A DNA stretch of 45,878 bases from Phycisphaerae bacterium. GTDB taxonomy: Bacteria; Planctomycetota; Phycisphaerae; Phycisphaerales; UBA1924. The notes beneath the pieces were generated by a model. It searched no databases. It was not told the origin of the DNA and saw nothing but the letters and a program-made list of their open reading frames with translations. The stretch spans positions 1 to 45,878 of the forward strand of contig PAKY01000104.1 of assembly GCA_002706885.1 (NCBI GenBank), given 5' to 3'. The position numbers and the translations under genes were made by a program. Positions 1 through 8,489 of this stretch are shown here, piece by piece (position 1 is the stretch's first letter; each line of letters begins with the position of its first letter).

Positions 1-184
1 AGGCAAGCCGCTCCTGCTCCGCTCGGATCTGCTCCCGCAGACCGGGCGTCACGCCCGCGAGCCACTCGTCCAACGCAGCGCGATCCTCGTCGTCGAGAAG
101 CCCGAGAGCATCCAATTGGATGTCGTCAAGGACATCGTCGAGCGTGCGTTCGGTGTTCGTGCTGTTCGGACGGTCGGTTTCCAT
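1..184 (-). CDS. Putative anti-sigma factor, N-terminal part (truncated by window edge)
   Basis: The first 61 residues of a minus-strand gene are visible and the rest lies outside the window. The sequence is acidic and helical, with a stretch reading DALGLLDDEDRAALDEWLAG. This resembles the cytoplasmic N-terminal domain of RskA-type anti-sigma factors, which bind an ECF sigma factor and hold it at the membrane. No zinc-binding His/Cys motif is seen, so it would be the zinc-free type. The ATG at 184 follows a GAGGG stretch. It lies 38 bases downstream of the sigma factor stop, which suggests one operon. The assignment rests on this short stretch and on position; the transmembrane and periplasmic parts cannot be checked. 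Confidence 0.6.
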   Translation of the reverse strand, partial: METDRPNSTNTERTLDDVLDDIQLDALGLLDDEDRAALDEWLAGVTPGLREQIRAEQERLA

Positions 185-222
185 AGCCCTCAACCCTCGG
201 CGGCTGGCCGCCTTGGACCTCT

Positions 223-909
223 CTATTCACTCACCCGTTCTCGAAGCCTGACCAACGCTCGACTGAGCGCAGACTTGATCGTACCAATCGGGGCGTCGAG
301 TTCATCACCAATTTGTCGGAGCGTCTGTCCCCCGAGATACGCCCTCATGACAACGGTACGCTGGAGTTCCGGAAGGGATTCGATCCTCTTCACGAGACGC
401 TCGAATTCCTCCTTCGTCCGAAGGTCTGTATCGGGTGGCGCGGCAGAAACCGACGCCTCAGCCCCCGCCCCGGCCTCCATGCCCGTCGTACTGATCCGAG
501 ATCGCGTCCTCCGAAGCCGGTCCACGATGTGCCGCCGGGTGATCAACATCACCCAGGTCACCAACGCAGCACGCTTCGCGTCGTATCGGTCTGCGGTTCG
601 CCAAATACGAACAAAAACCTCTTGGACCGCGTCCTCCGCCTCGGGCCGCGTCGGCAACGACTGCGACGCCATTCGGAAGACCAGACCGCCAAAGCGGTCA
701 TATAACTCCTCAATAGCCGCCTGCTCACCCTCGGCGACGCGCTCCATCAGCTCAGAGTCGATCGCCATCTTCTCAGCCGAGGACTGGTTCTCGCTCGCCG
801 ACCCACCTGTTGAGGTGGATTCCATGGACGAACGTCGAGCTTCCGCGGTGTCCGCGCCGCTTCCGTCGCCAAGTTTCGAGCGTTCTGGAGCCATGTCCGT
901 CCGATTCAT
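223..909 (-). CDS. ECF-type RNA polymerase sigma factor (SigK-like)
   Basis: This 228-residue protein has the two helical regions of an ECF sigma factor. Region 2 lies at about residues 65-135 and includes AEDAVQEVFVRIWR and WVMLITRRHIVDRLRR, for core binding and -10 recognition. Region 4 lies at about 165-224 and includes LPELQRTVVMRAYLGG and IGTIKSALSRALVRLR, a helix-turn-helix for -35 recognition. It would direct RNA polymerase to a small regulon when released by its anti-sigma partner, encoded immediately downstream. The N-terminal 50 residues are low-complexity and polar. No ribosome site clearly decides between the ATG at 909 and later ATGs, so the true start may be internal. It is transcribed divergently from the pseudopilin-like gene. 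Confidence 0.9.
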   Translation of the reverse strand: MNRTDMAPERSKLGDGSGADTAEARRSSMESTSTGGSASENQSSAEKMAIDSELMERVAEGEQAAIEELYDRFGGLVFRMASQSLPTRPEAEDAVQEVFVRIWRTADRYDAKRAALVTWVMLITRRHIVDRLRRTRSRISTTGMEAGAGAEASVSAAPPDTDLRTKEEFERLVKRIESLPELQRTVVMRAYLGGQTLRQIGDELDAPIGTIKSALSRALVRLRERVSE

Positions 910-1148
910 CCCATCAAGCTGCGTGCACGAGCATAGCGAAACGACCCGAACGTCAAGAGCGCCGCAACAATCCCGCCATCTGTAAGGTTCGCTACGTCCG
1001 GAAGGCCGATGAAGACGAAGACCCAGAGCATGGGATCGTCGAATTCCCCCCGAACTACGGCTTGTGGGGCAAGATGACTGTTGTTACGATGGAACCGGAG
1101 GGGCGTGGCCGAATCGCCGGAGGGCGAATAGGGGTCCGCACAGGTTAC

Positions 1149-1955
1149 ATGAGCAGCCATCCGACACCCGGATCTTTGAAGCGCTCAGGATTCACGATCA
1201 TGGACGTGCTCGTGTCCGTGGTCGTTGTGTCCATCCTGATTGCCATCATGCTCCCTGGCCTCTCCCAGGTGCGCGATACTGCGCGTAAGGTCGCGTGCAG
1301 TTCGAACCAACGTCAGCTCGGCCTCGTCACCGCCATCTACGCGGGCGATCATCGCGATCTGCTCCCCCCCAGCGTGTTCACACTCGAAGACGCCTATGTC
1401 TTCGACAAGCTCGACGTCCCGGTGACCTCCCTGGTCCTCCGCTTCGACGTCGGCAAGATGCCCCCGCCTCCGATCGCCGCCAACGACGGCTGGGACGGCT
1501 GGGGTTCGCTCTTTTGGGGTGGCCAGCTCACCGCCCCCGAAGTCCTCTACTGCCCCGCGCACGAAGAGGACGTCACCTTTGCCGAGTACGCGCCGCAGTT
1601 CCAGACCCCCGCGGGCCTGATCTACGGCAACTTTGAATACCGCGGCGAAGGCGCCTCGGGCGAGCGTCGCCTCTCCGAGCTCCGCCCCAACAGCGCTCTC
1701 GGCTCGGACGCCTTCGGCGGTCTCGGCTGGGTCAACCACGACGACGGCCTGAACACGCTGACCGCATCGCTCTCGGTCGCCTGGAAGTCCAACGCACGCA
1801 TCGGCAGCACCCTTGCCGATGCCATCAAGAGCAGGACCGGCAGCTCCCCGACCGTTGAGGACTACCAGGAGCCGCTCCGCCGCTTCGAAGAGATGTGGCG
1901 CGACCTCGACTCGATCAACCTGCGCGACCCCGCCGACGACGAGCGGGTCGACTAA
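1149..1955 (+). CDS. Pseudopilin-like protein with prepilin-type N-terminal signal
   Basis: Starting at ATG 1149 gives 268 residues beginning MSSHPTPGSLKRSGFTIMDV. This is a short basic leader, a Gly-Phe cleavage site and a hydrophobic helix (VLVSVVVVSILIAIMLPGL), the layout of type II secretion/type IV pilus prepilins. A prepilin peptidase would cut after Gly and methylate Phe. After the helix, ARKVACSSNQRQLGLVTAIYAGDHRDLLPP matches the conserved segment of the large planctomycete pseudopilin-like families. The usual Glu at mature position 5 is Asp here. The reading frame is open upstream of 1149, but that part has no sensible leader. Function beyond surface or periplasmic assembly is unknown. 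The secreted cyclophilin gene follows after 121 bases. Confidence 0.8.
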   Translation: MSSHPTPGSLKRSGFTIMDVLVSVVVVSILIAIMLPGLSQVRDTARKVACSSNQRQLGLVTAIYAGDHRDLLPPSVFTLEDAYVFDKLDVPVTSLVLRFDVGKMPPPPIAANDGWDGWGSLFWGGQLTAPEVLYCPAHEEDVTFAEYAPQFQTPAGLIYGNFEYRGEGASGERRLSELRPNSALGSDAFGGLGWVNHDDGLNTLTASLSVAWKSNARIGSTLADAIKSRTGSSPTVEDYQEPLRRFEEMWRDLDSINLRDPADDERVD

Positions 1956-2076
1956 GTCGCCGCAGAGCGACAACCATCGGCGCCGAGCGAGCGAGCTTGC
2001 CAGACCGCGCCCCCCTACCGCTACACCCACGACGTCAACAACGAGCACGTCCGAACCACGGAGGCACTCCGCCGTC

Positions 2077-3105
2077 ATGCCATCATGCGTCACACAAGCC
2101 GTCGTCGCGGCGCTCGCCCTGTGCACCGCCGCCGACGCCCTTGCGCAACTGACCCCGCGCTTCGTCTACAACGGCGTCGATCGCCCGATCCCGTTCGATG
2201 TCGAGGCCCCGCAATCGAACACCGACGAGCTGACCGTCCGCCTGTTCGACGCGCTCGGCGCCGAGCCGATCGACGAAGCCTCCGTCATCGAGGGCGGCGT
2301 GGACATGATCGGCCTCTTCCCACGCCTCCGCGACGCCGAAGCCGCTCGAACGCTCTGGGCACAGCTCTACGCAGGTGAGCAGGCGATCGGCGCCCCCATC
2401 GTCCTCCAGCCCATGCTCACCCAGGACCGCGCCGTCCGCTCGCTTCCCAACGGCACAGTCCTCTTCGAGAGCGATGTCCGCGAGCAGCGCCGCCAGGCGT
2501 CGGGCGACAACACCCCCGACCCCGCGCCCGTCCTCTCGGGGTACATCGCCTGGGAGGACGCCCTCGTCGTCCTTGAAACGAGCGAAGGTCCGATCACCAT
2601 CCGCCTCCGCCCTGATCAGGCCCCCTCAACCACGCGCCATTTTCGCGATCTCGTCGAGGGCGGCTTCTACCGCGACATCATCTTCCACCGCGTGGTGAAC
2701 GAACTCTCCAACGGCGAGCGATTCGTCGTCCAGGTCGGAGATCCCACCGGAACAGGCCGCGGCGGACCCGGCTCCACCGTCGACCTTGAGCCGTCCAAGC
2801 TCGAGCACGACTACGGCGTCGTCTCCATGGCGCGCAGCGGCGCGCTCGACTCGGGCGGATCGCAGTTCTTCATCTGCCTCGGCCGCGAAGGGACCAAGTC
2901 CCTCGACGGCGCCTACACCGCCTTCGGAGAGGTGATCGACGGCCGCGACGCCCTTGAGGCCATCGCGCTCACCCCCGTCGGCCGAGGCGAACGCCCCCTC
3001 GCGCCGCCGGTGCTCAAGAGCGCCCGGACCGTCCCCGCGCCCCCGCGCGACGGAACACCGCCCGCTCGCATCTCCGCGCCGCCGAAGGACCGCATCGAAC
3101 GCTGA
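2077..3105 (+). CDS. Secreted cyclophilin-type peptidyl-prolyl cis-trans isomerase
   Basis: The 342-residue protein starts with a signal peptide (hydrophobic AVVAALALCTAADALA, then Q). An uncharacterised N-terminal part of about 140 residues follows, then a cyclophilin domain at about residues 160-320. Catalytic-site signatures are FHRV (Arg205), VQVGD and GGSQFFICL, matching the conserved Arg, Gln and Gln/Phe of cyclophilins. It would catalyse proline isomerisation during folding of exported proteins in the periplasm. The C-terminal 25 residues are Pro/Arg-rich and probably disordered. ATG 2077 is chosen because it opens directly into the signal peptide; a GGAGG lies 12 bases upstream, a slightly long spacing. 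The longer upstream reading frame overlaps the pseudopilin gene and is a shadow. Confidence 0.88.
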   Translation: MPSCVTQAVVAALALCTAADALAQLTPRFVYNGVDRPIPFDVEAPQSNTDELTVRLFDALGAEPIDEASVIEGGVDMIGLFPRLRDAEAARTLWAQLYAGEQAIGAPIVLQPMLTQDRAVRSLPNGTVLFESDVREQRRQASGDNTPDPAPVLSGYIAWEDALVVLETSEGPITIRLRPDQAPSTTRHFRDLVEGGFYRDIIFHRVVNELSNGERFVVQVGDPTGTGRGGPGSTVDLEPSKLEHDYGVVSMARSGALDSGGSQFFICLGREGTKSLDGAYTAFGEVIDGRDALEAIALTPVGRGERPLAPPVLKSARTVPAPPRDGTPPARISAPPKDRIER

Positions 3106-3129
3106 TCACACACAACGCTGAATGCGAGC

Positions 3130-4191
3130 TCAGAACCGCACACTGACCGAGAGCGCGCCAAACAGCGCCGGCTCCCGCTCAATGTCCGTCAGCAGCCGTT
3201 CCTGGCGGCTGAAGAACTGAAACTCCCCCCACACATCAGCGCCAACCGTCGCGGTGACGCCGAACCGCGGATGCGGGCTATACGTCGCCGACGCGGACAC
3301 CGCGATGCTCCGATCGATCACCGCGCCGCCCGCGATCGGCCCGTCGTCATCCAATCGGAACTCCTGACGATCGAACCCCGCGTCGAGGCTGAACCGCCAT
3401 CCGAACGCGGGCTCGTACGCCAGCGACAACCCCCCCATCTGCGCCGTCCCGAGACTGAGCTTGTCGGTGATAAACCACTCGATCACGGGGATCGGGAAGA
3501 CCAGGACACCGTCCTGCGCAAGCCGACTCGTGATCAGGACGCCGCCGCCGATCCGCAGGTTCGACGTCACGGGGTACGACGCCGCCGCGAACCCGCCGCC
3601 GACGATGGTGTCGCCGAAGTCCGCGCTGTTCTCGCCGCTCGAAGCGATCCGAGCGCCGGCCAGCCAGTTCCAGCCGTCCGGGTTCACAACATTGATCACC
3701 GGCGTCACCGCAAACACCCGCGCCTCATCGAACGGCTCGTCATCGCTGAACGCCCCGGGCAGCAGATCGCTCGCGCCACGGAAGTCGTACCAACGCGCGT
3801 TCGTCTCGAACCGCAGCGCGAAGTCCGCGTTGTCCGACACGCGGAACGATGGCCCGAACGCCGCGTTCAGCGACGTCGTCCGCACCTCCCCGTTCCGCCC
3901 CGCAAGCTCCGCCGGCGCCGCGAGCTTCAGGCTCACGTCGGCAAACGTCGTCAGCCCGGGCCGCCTCGAACGGTTGAACCGATCGCGGAGTTGCGGCGTC
4001 AGACGCTCGTAGTCCTCCCGCGACTTCACGACGGGCAAACCCGTCTCGTCGTCGATCGCGATCGCGTCGACGACCTCCGCCGGCGGAGCGTCTGTCGCCA
4101 CCTGCCCGACCGCAGAATGGCTCGCGAAGAGCGCCGCCGCGAGGACCGATCCCCCTCGAATGATCGAGCCGCCAATGGTTCCGTTGAGCAT
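3130..4191 (-). CDS. Putative outer-membrane beta-barrel protein
   Basis: The start at ATG 4191 gives 353 residues with a signal peptide (IIRGGSVLAAALFASHSAVGQ). The body has many alternating polar/hydrophobic stretches typical of beta strands, for example FALRFETNARWYDF, NLRIGGGVLITSRL and ATYSPHPRFGVTATVGADVWG. It ends in Phe (ALSVSVRF), the usual last residue of outer-membrane barrels. The overall look resembles DUF6268-like planctomycete barrels, but I cannot confirm that family. A longer ATG at 4317 overlaps the sequence just before the tRNA and would put 42 Arg/Pro-rich residues before the signal peptide, so I rejected it. Its 3' end faces the cyclophilin gene with 24 bases between them. 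Substrate or role is unknown. Confidence 0.65.
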   Translation of the reverse strand: MLNGTIGGSIIRGGSVLAAALFASHSAVGQVATDAPPAEVVDAIAIDDETGLPVVKSREDYERLTPQLRDRFNRSRRPGLTTFADVSLKLAAPAELAGRNGEVRTTSLNAAFGPSFRVSDNADFALRFETNARWYDFRGASDLLPGAFSDDEPFDEARVFAVTPVINVVNPDGWNWLAGARIASSGENSADFGDTIVGGGFAAASYPVTSNLRIGGGVLITSRLAQDGVLVFPIPVIEWFITDKLSLGTAQMGGLSLAYEPAFGWRFSLDAGFDRQEFRLDDDGPIAGGAVIDRSIAVSASATYSPHPRFGVTATVGADVWGEFQFFSRQERLLTDIEREPALFGALSVSVRF

Positions 4192-4326
4192 GGGCTGACT
4201 GTACCGGATCACGCTCCCCAGCGACCGCCCCGCCCCCCGCCCGTCGGGCGGATTTGCCGATGGATGCCGCGTCCCCGAGCGTCTAAACTCGCCTCTCGGC
4301 GGAGGCCCTGGCCCCACCGAGTCCCC

Positions 4327-4416
4327 GGAGCGGTGCCCGAGAGGCTGAAGGGGACGGATTGCTAATCCGTTGTACTGGTTTTACCGGTACCGAGGGTTCG
4401 AATCCCTCCCGCTCCG
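4327..4416 (+). tRNA. tRNA-Ser (anticodon GCU)
   Basis: The 90-base gene folds into a class II cloverleaf. The acceptor stem GGAGCGG pairs with CCGCTCC and G4416 is the discriminator. The anticodon stem ACGGA/TCCGT encloses the loop TTGCTAA, with anticodon GCT at 4361-4363, reading AGC/AGU serine codons. A long variable arm (TACTGG/CCGGTA region) follows, as required for tRNA-Ser, and the T loop is GGTTCGAATCC. CCA is not encoded. No second copy of the tRNA 3' end was noticed in the window, so there is no sign that it served as an integration site. Confidence 0.96.
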
Positions 4417-4483
4417 CTTACTGCCGACCGCGGCGTCGTCCAACGCCGAACGACGCTGCTCGAGTCGCCCGGATTCGCGCAAG

Positions 4484-4507
4484 AAAAAAGGCGCCCACCC
4501 GGGCGCC
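4484..4507 (-). terminator. Rho-independent terminator of the PEP-CTERM-like gene
   Basis: A 7-bp perfect stem, GGCGCCC (4490-4496) and GGGCGCC (4501-4507), is followed on the minus strand by a run of six T (A4484-A4489 on plus). It lies about 30 bases past the stop of the minus-strand gene ending at 4537, so it would end that transcript. It also separates that transcript from the tRNA gene. Confidence 0.85.
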
Positions 4508-4536
4508 CTCTCATTCCAATCTTACTCATCCGACGC

Positions 4537-5343
4537 TCACACCGAGCGACGACGACGCGTCCCGACGAGCCCGAGCAGCCCCGCCCCGCCCAGCGCCACC
4601 GGCGCCGGCGTCGGCACCGCGACCGTGATCGAGTTGATGTCGAACCCGTCCTGGTTCGCGCCGCTCGAGGGGTTCGACATGTCCACCGCGAGCAGGTAGC
4701 GGAACGTCCCGCCGAACGCGAGCGTCTGCTCCGAGGCGTAGGGCACGTCGTTGTCGAGATCGCCCGCGAACAGCCAGTTGAACCCGTCGTTGCTCACGAA
4801 GAACTCCGCGGCCTCCGAGGGGCTGCCGGGCGTGAAGGTCAGCTCGATGACCGCCGCCCCGGTACCGCCGAGCGCCCCGAGGTCGAACACCGCCGCGCCG
4901 CTGTCCGAGCCGAGCGAGTAGAACGAATCGCCCACGCCCTTGCCGCCGTCCGCGATCGCGGCGTTGATCGCCGCCGCCGCGTCCGTCATCAGCGCGTAGC
5001 TCATGTCGCTCATCACCGTCGTCGTCGTCGACGTCGGGCCCGTGAAGGTCCGGACGCAGTCCTTCGCGTTCGTGTCCAACGCGCCGAAGCGGGTGAACGC
5101 GCTGCTCGCGAGGTTCGAGGCCGTCGTGAACCCGGTAGCCGTCACGCCCGAGCCGCTGAACGCGTCGAACGCGCCGTTCGTCTCGCCCGTGCCGCCGTCG
5201 ACGCTGACGCTACCGCCCGAAGCCGCCGAGATCTCCGCCGCGATCTCCGAAGCCGTGTAGCCGAACGACACAACCTCGACCGGGCCGGCAAACGCCGCGC
5301 CGCACGAAACCGCCAGCGCCGCGATCATCATGTTCTTCTTCAT
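4537..5343 (-). CDS. Secreted protein with PEP-CTERM-like sorting tail
   Basis: The 268-residue protein begins MKKNMMIAALAVSCGAAFAGP, a clear signal peptide. It ends with VPTPAPVALGGAGLLGLVG followed by TRRRRSV: a Pro-rich tripartite tail with a hydrophobic segment and an Arg cluster. In PEP-CTERM systems an exosortase/archaeosortase-type protease recognises such a tail and transfers the protein to the surface; no exosortase is encoded here. The middle is rich in Ala, Gly, Ser and Asp with likely beta strands (for example AAVIELTFTPGSPSEAAEFFVSNDGFNW) and no catalytic motif that I recognise. The start is set by the signal peptide. It stands alone between its own terminator and a 251-base upstream spacer. 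Confidence 0.8.
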   Translation of the reverse strand: MKKNMMIAALAVSCGAAFAGPVEVVSFGYTASEIAAEISAASGGSVSVDGGTGETNGAFDAFSGSGVTATGFTTASNLASSAFTRFGALDTNAKDCVRTFTGPTSTTTTVMSDMSYALMTDAAAAINAAIADGGKGVGDSFYSLGSDSGAAVFDLGALGGTGAAVIELTFTPGSPSEAAEFFVSNDGFNWLFAGDLDNDVPYASEQTLAFGGTFRYLLAVDMSNPSSGANQDGFDINSITVAVPTPAPVALGGAGLLGLVGTRRRRSV

Positions 5344-5594
5344 CGTTTCTCTCGCTTTCCGGGTAGGGCCACCGGTCCCGCGGCCACACGACGCCGCTGC
5401 GGAAGCCCAGCCATCTCACTCCAACCCGCCGACGCCGTTCCCGCCGTCGACACAGTCAAAGCTACGCGAGACCCGATTTAAGTCAAACCGATGCAGGGAG
5501 TTACGATCACAGCACACCCTCGCGACCCGCGCAATCGGCGTCTGACCCGAGCATCGCCCCGCTTATCGGCCTCCATTGCTCTACGAGGGCCCGA

Positions 5595-6332
5595 TCACTC
5601 CTCCCCGCCACCGCGACGCTGCTCGAACATCCACGCCCACATCTCCTCGTCCGCGTACGCCGGCCGCCACGACCCGTGCCCCTCGTTCTCATAGATGGTC
5701 ACCCGCGGCTTCCCGCCCGCGTCCCGCACCGCCTCCACCGCGTCGACCGTCCCGCTCATCGGAACCACGTTGTCATCCGCCCCGTGGAACGCCCAGATCG
5801 GCATGTCCTTCAACCGGCGCAGCAGCCGCGCCGGCCCCGATGAGCCACCGCACACCGGCACCAGCGCCGCAAACCGATCGGGCGCCGCGACCCCGAGCGC
5901 CCACGTCCCGAAACCGCCCATAGAAAGCCCCGTCACGTACACCCGATCCTTGTCCACCCGGTAGTCCTGCTCGACCTTGTCCAGCAGCGCGAGCAACGCG
6001 TTCGAATCCCACCACTGGTCCGAAGGGCACTGCGGCGAGACCACGATCGCCGGGATCGACTTCCCCTCCGCGATCATCTTCGGCGGACCCCACACCTTGA
6101 CCTTCTCCAGGTCGTCCCCGCGCTCGCCCGCCCCGTGCAGGAACAGGATCAGCGGCCACGACTCGCCGTTCCCCTCGTACCCGTCGGGAAGGTTCACGAT
6201 GTACCGAAGCGACGACCGCACCGTCACCTGGCCCGTCACCTCCCGAGCCCCCTCCGACTGCGCCGACGAGACCTGCGAAACAGAACCAACAACGGCAAAC
6301 GCCGTCACGAACGAGGCAAACAGCTTCTTCAT
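5595..6332 (-). CDS. Secreted alpha/beta hydrolase (esterase, PHB depolymerase/dienelactone hydrolase-like)
   Basis: The start at ATG 6332 gives 245 residues with signal peptide MKKLFASFVTAFAVVGSVSQ...SSAQ. The alpha/beta-hydrolase signatures are in order: LILFLHGAGERGDD (oxyanion region), GLSMGG (nucleophile Ser137), HGADDNVVP (acid Asp186/187) and EGHGSW (His219). Similar planctomycete enzymes act as carbohydrate esterases; the exact ester is unknown. A reading frame running on upstream to 6872 is a shadow of the divergent GH2 gene. The gene is divergent from the GH2 operon with 75 bases between the starts, so the two may share control. The location suggests removal of acyl groups from the polysaccharide attacked by the GH2/GH31 enzymes (inference). 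Confidence 0.85.
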   Translation of the reverse strand: MKKLFASFVTAFAVVGSVSQVSSAQSEGAREVTGQVTVRSSLRYIVNLPDGYEGNGESWPLILFLHGAGERGDDLEKVKVWGPPKMIAEGKSIPAIVVSPQCPSDQWWDSNALLALLDKVEQDYRVDKDRVYVTGLSMGGFGTWALGVAAPDRFAALVPVCGGSSGPARLLRRLKDMPIWAFHGADDNVVPMSGTVDAVEAVRDAGGKPRVTIYENEGHGSWRPAYADEEMWAWMFEQRRGGGEE

Positions 6333-6407
6333 GGTCGTATCTCCAGATCGCGCCGGCGCGGCGCTCCAGCCCAGACTAGCGGCGCCGATGCGCGGTAGTC
6401 TCCGTCC

Positions 6408-8489
6408 ATGCGAACCGTTTTCACCGCCCTCGCCACGCTCGCCCTCCTCGCGACCAGCGCGGCCGCGAACGATCGCGCCAATGTCCTCAACGAGGCCATC
6501 GCCGCGACACGCTACTGGGAACACGTCGAACCGCTCAACGACGGCTGGGCCTTCTTCGAGAGCGACCAGCCCGACGCGCCCGCGGCCGACGACGACTCCG
6601 CCGTCCCCGTCACCATCCCGCACACCTGGAACGCCCACGACACCCTCGCCGCCAAGCAGTACCGCCGCGCAGGGGCGTGGTACCGCCGCTCGCTGACCCT
6701 CACCCGCGCCGAGACCCAGGGCCGCCTCTACCTCCGCTTCAAGGCCGCGGGCACGCACGCCGAGGTGTACGTCAACGGCGCCCTCGCCACGACGCACCTC
6801 GGCGGCTACACCGCCTTCGTCGCCGAGATCTCCAGCCTCGTCCACCCGGGCGACAACACCATCGACGTCCACGTCAGCAACGCCGAGCGCGAAGACCTAC
6901 CGCCCCTCGACATCGACCACAACATCTACGGCGGCATCTACCGAGGCGTGCAACTCATCCGAGGCCCCACCCTCGGCCTCAGCCGACTCGAGAACGGCGG
7001 ACCGGGCGTGCGGGCCATCTCGGAAAATGTCACCCCGGAAAGCGCCACCCTCCGCGTCCGCGCCGTCATCGACAACGCACAGCCCGAAGCCAACAACGTC
7101 ACCCTCGTCGCCGAACTCACCGACGCCGCCGGCCGCGCCGTCTCCTTCGCCCAGACCTCGCTCGCGATGGAGCCGGGCCGACGACCCATCACCCTCGAAA
7201 TGCCGGACGTCGTCCGCCCCGACCTCTGGAGCCCCTCGTCCCCCTCGCTCTACACCCTCCGCGTCACGCTCTGGGACGACCGCAACATCGTCGACACCGT
7301 CACCGTCGACCACGGCTTCCGCTTCTACGAGTTCGACCCCGACGAAGGCTTCAGCCTCAACGGCGAACACGTCTTCCTCAAGGGTGTCAACCGTCACCAG
7401 GACGTCTACCGCCGCGGACCCGCCCTCGAGGCCGAAGACCACCTGCGCGACATCCGCATGATCAAGGACATGGGCGCCAATGCGCTCCGCCTCGCGCACT
7501 ACCCACAGGACGACGTCGTCCTCGCCCTCTGCGACCGCCTCGGCCTCATCGTGTGGGAAGAGATCCCGCTCGTGAACAAGATCACCCCCGACGAGCCCTT
7601 CGCCGAGAACACGCTCGCGATGCTCCGCGAGATGATCACCCAGCACGCCCACCACCCCTCGATCGTGACGTGGGGCATCCAGAACGAGCTGCTCATCAGA
7701 AGCCAGAACCTCGTCGCCGAGAAGCGAGCCCTCATGGTCCGCCTCAACGAAGCGGCGCACGAGGCCGACCCCACCCGCCCGACCGTCATGGCCGCCCACG
7801 GCATCAAGGGCTACCTCGAAGGCGATCTCACGAGCGTCACCGACCTCATCGGCTACAACGTCTACTACGGCTGGTACTCCGAGACCTTCCCCGACCTCAC
7901 CCGCATCATCACCGAGTTCCGCGACGGCCAGCCCGACCGCCCACACATGATCAGCGAGTTCGGCGCAGGCTCCGACCTCCGCGTGCAACGCGCCGACCCG
8001 AAGCGTCAGGACTTCTCCGAGCAGTGGCAGTGCGCCATGATCGAGAGCTACCTCGACCAGGCCGAGGAGATCCCCTGGCTCGCGGGCGTCTTCTACTGGA
8101 ACATGTTCGACTTCGGCGCCTCGCACCGAGGCGACACCATCCCGGGCGTCAACCAGAAAGGCCTCGTGACCTTCGACCGCCAAGTCAAGAAGGACGCGTA
8201 CTTCCTCGTCAGGAGCCGCTGGTCCGACGAACCAACCCTCTACCTCGCCTCACCGCGCCTCACCCACTACGAAGGCGACGCCGAACGCGTGTTCAAGGTC
8301 TACACCAACCTCGACCACGCGGAGCTCTTCCACAACGGCCACTCCCTCGGCAAACAGTCCACCGGCTTCGCCTGGACCGTCCGCCTCGACGAAGGCCCCA
8401 ACACCCTCCACGTCACCGCCCCCGCCGGCGCCGAAGAACACCACCACGGCTACACCGTCACCTACACCCCAACCAAGGACACAGAATGA
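6408..8489 (+). CDS. Secreted glycoside hydrolase family 2 protein (beta-galactosidase-like)
   Basis: This 693-residue protein starts with a signal peptide (MRTVFTALATLALLATSAAA). The order is a GH2 sugar-binding jelly roll (about 40-190; VTIPHTWN, EVYVNGALATTHLGGYT), an immunoglobulin-like domain (about 200-300), a TIM barrel (about 305-560) and a C-terminal beta domain. Catalytic signatures: GVNRHQD at the barrel start, acid/base Glu427 in WGIQNEL, nucleophile Glu517 in MISEFGAG. It should hydrolyse terminal beta-linked sugars by a retaining mechanism outside the cytoplasm; specificity (galactosidase, glucuronidase, other) cannot be read from the sequence. Its TGA overlaps the ATG of the next gene (ATGA), indicating translational coupling. 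Confidence 0.92.
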   Translation: MRTVFTALATLALLATSAAANDRANVLNEAIAATRYWEHVEPLNDGWAFFESDQPDAPAADDDSAVPVTIPHTWNAHDTLAAKQYRRAGAWYRRSLTLTRAETQGRLYLRFKAAGTHAEVYVNGALATTHLGGYTAFVAEISSLVHPGDNTIDVHVSNAEREDLPPLDIDHNIYGGIYRGVQLIRGPTLGLSRLENGGPGVRAISENVTPESATLRVRAVIDNAQPEANNVTLVAELTDAAGRAVSFAQTSLAMEPGRRPITLEMPDVVRPDLWSPSSPSLYTLRVTLWDDRNIVDTVTVDHGFRFYEFDPDEGFSLNGEHVFLKGVNRHQDVYRRGPALEAEDHLRDIRMIKDMGANALRLAHYPQDDVVLALCDRLGLIVWEEIPLVNKITPDEPFAENTLAMLREMITQHAHHPSIVTWGIQNELLIRSQNLVAEKRALMVRLNEAAHEADPTRPTVMAAHGIKGYLEGDLTSVTDLIGYNVYYGWYSETFPDLTRIITEFRDGQPDRPHMISEFGAGSDLRVQRADPKRQDFSEQWQCAMIESYLDQAEEIPWLAGVFYWNMFDFGASHRGDTIPGVNQKGLVTFDRQVKKDAYFLVRSRWSDEPTLYLASPRLTHYEGDAERVFKVYTNLDHAELFHNGHSLGKQSTGFAWTVRLDEGPNTLHVTAPAGAEEHHHGYTVTYTPTKDTE

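Noticed and set aside
3-27. Similarity of the first bases (AAGCCGCTCCT) to the hairpin arm in the serine hydrolase gene
   Set aside because: The match is 11 bases, lies in a well-behaved coding stretch of the anti-sigma gene and lacks the inverted partner, so it is probably chance.
4327-4416. tRNA-Ser as the edge of an integrated island
   Set aside because: I noticed no duplicate of the tRNA 3' end, no integrase and no composition break in the following 20 kb.
6897-8183. Long minus-strand open frame opposite the GH2 gene, and similar ones opposite GH31, sulfatase, GT-B and PKS genes
   Set aside because: High GC content keeps antisense frames open; the products are low-complexity (Val/Asp/Glu/Gly-rich) and show no family motifs, whereas the opposite strands have clear catalytic signatures.
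6677-8485. Very long open reading frame rich in Arg, Pro and His running through the GH2 gene on the plus strand
   Set aside because: It is the +1 shadow of a GC-rich coding region, with extreme Arg/Pro/His composition and no domain; only the part from 8486 on is a gene.
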